From: Chromobotia macracanthus
Lineage: Eukaryota > Chordata > Actinopteri > Cypriniformes > Botiidae
DNA: 64,000 nucleotides
Direction of reading: 5' to 3'
NCBI GenBank assembly: GCA_036877525.1
Contig: JAZGTH010000071.1
Coordinates: forward strand, 2,223,501-2,287,500
The notes below the pieces were generated by a model. That model worked only from the letters and a program-made list of their open reading frames with translations. It ran no database searches and was not told the DNA's origin. A program made the translations under genes and the position numbers. Positions 63,279-64,000 of this stretch are shown here, piece after piece. Within the stretch, counting starts at the first letter, position 1. Each line of letters opens with the position of its first letter.

Positions 63279-63781
63279 GAATTTCCAGATGTGGCGGCAT
63301 GTAATATCATACAGCTGTCAATTAACTTGTAAGGGGAGACAGGAGAAAAGATGACTCTCGTTTTTATCATATAAGCTGGTCAGCCCTCGGCTGTAATGAA
63401 GCTGCAGTAATTTAGTGCAGAGACTGACAGCACAGTGTGAGCCAACACCAGACAACAAACATAACATACGAGGCCGCAAACACTCGCTCAAACGCGGCAA
63501 TATGTCACCCTGCGGGAAGCTTCTCGTGTTTTTATTCACACTGTGCAGCTCTGACACGACATGACGTCAGCCGTCAGAAAGCCAGGCTTGTTTATGCGTT
63601 AAACTGTTTTTAAATTTCTCAATATTTTCCTGCTCATTTGTGTCATTTTCTGAACGCCCAGCTGTAACCCAAATGTTTTCTTAAATAAACTCCCCAGACT
63701 TTAATTACAGAAAATAAAAACGCTATTTTTGCACGTTCTTTAAAACGTACATTTGACATACATTTAATTATTCATTTCTGT

Positions 63782-64000
63782 CCCAGCTAACCATTTGAGG
63801 TTGTAAGAATGTTTCCTAAACATTTCCATTAGTAACTAAAACATGTCAAAATGTCATTTTGAAGTTCATTTTTTTAGACTGTTAGTCAAACAAGACTACA
63901 TGTTACTTAACCATTTTGTAATGTTTTTAAAATGTTCCACTAACAGCGTATAAATAACGTTTTTAAAAATAAGATGCATAACGTTAAAAACCTTCTACTA
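63782..64000 (-). mobile_element. AACGTT-rich MITE copy, cut by the window end
   Basis: It starts CCCAGCTAACCATTTGAGG and TTGTAAGAATGTTTCC, and runs through GTTCCACTAACAGCG to the window edge. Confidence 0.78.

Noticed and set aside
1..64000. CRISPR arrays, operons, prophage or other bacterial systems
   Set aside because: The tandem arrays have no unique spacers, and the sequence shows vertebrate introns, SINEs and microsatellites.

Overview
The window looks like nuclear DNA of a teleost fish, most likely a cyprinid. It is AT-rich and intron-sparse in coding content, with long (GA)n/(CT)n and (AT)n microsatellites, several minisatellites, tRNA-derived SINE copies and many short non-autonomous DNA-transposon copies with inverted ends. 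The fish call is firm. The cyprinid call is an inference from the kinds of repeat seen. Nothing in it looks prokaryotic or viral. Only one protein-coding exon can be supported: a 111-bp exon on the minus strand at 231-341. It has clean splice sites and encodes the N-terminal edge of the discoidin (F5/8C) domain of a contactin-associated protein (CNTNAP/Caspr family). It is probably exon 2, directly after the signal-peptide exon. The gene runs right to left, so its later exons lie to the left of the window. Everything from 342 to 64000 is therefore intron 1 and/or upstream flank. No exon 1 with a signal peptide, correct phase and good donor could be found. Layout: 342-9430 is mostly plain AT-rich sequence with GA microsatellites. 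9431-10418 holds a cluster of promoter-like signals: a POU-type inverted repeat, a CpG-rich block ending in a strong plus-strand splice donor, and a 430-bp purine-rich tract. 10419-22384 is largely featureless apart from a 102-bp tandem duplication, a 36-bp minisatellite and a CpG-rich block with twin CRE sites. 22385-28100 is rich in SINEs and MITEs. 28100-45450 is mixed noncoding sequence with MITEs, a nine-unit 32-bp minisatellite and AT and CT microsatellites. 45454-46991 packs four unrelated tandem arrays around a CpG-rich core. 47019-64000 contains more copies of one AACGTT-rich MITE family, SINEs, a CpG-rich regulatory-looking block and possible conserved noncoding sequence. The long simple-repeat open frames (Ser-Leu or Arg-Glu runs) are translations of microsatellites, not genes. 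No operon, CRISPR array, rRNA, intact tRNA gene or autonomous transposon was found. The most useful observations are the CNTNAP exon, the candidate promoter clusters, the tandem-array hotspot and the multi-copy MITE family. I found no convincing new biological system.
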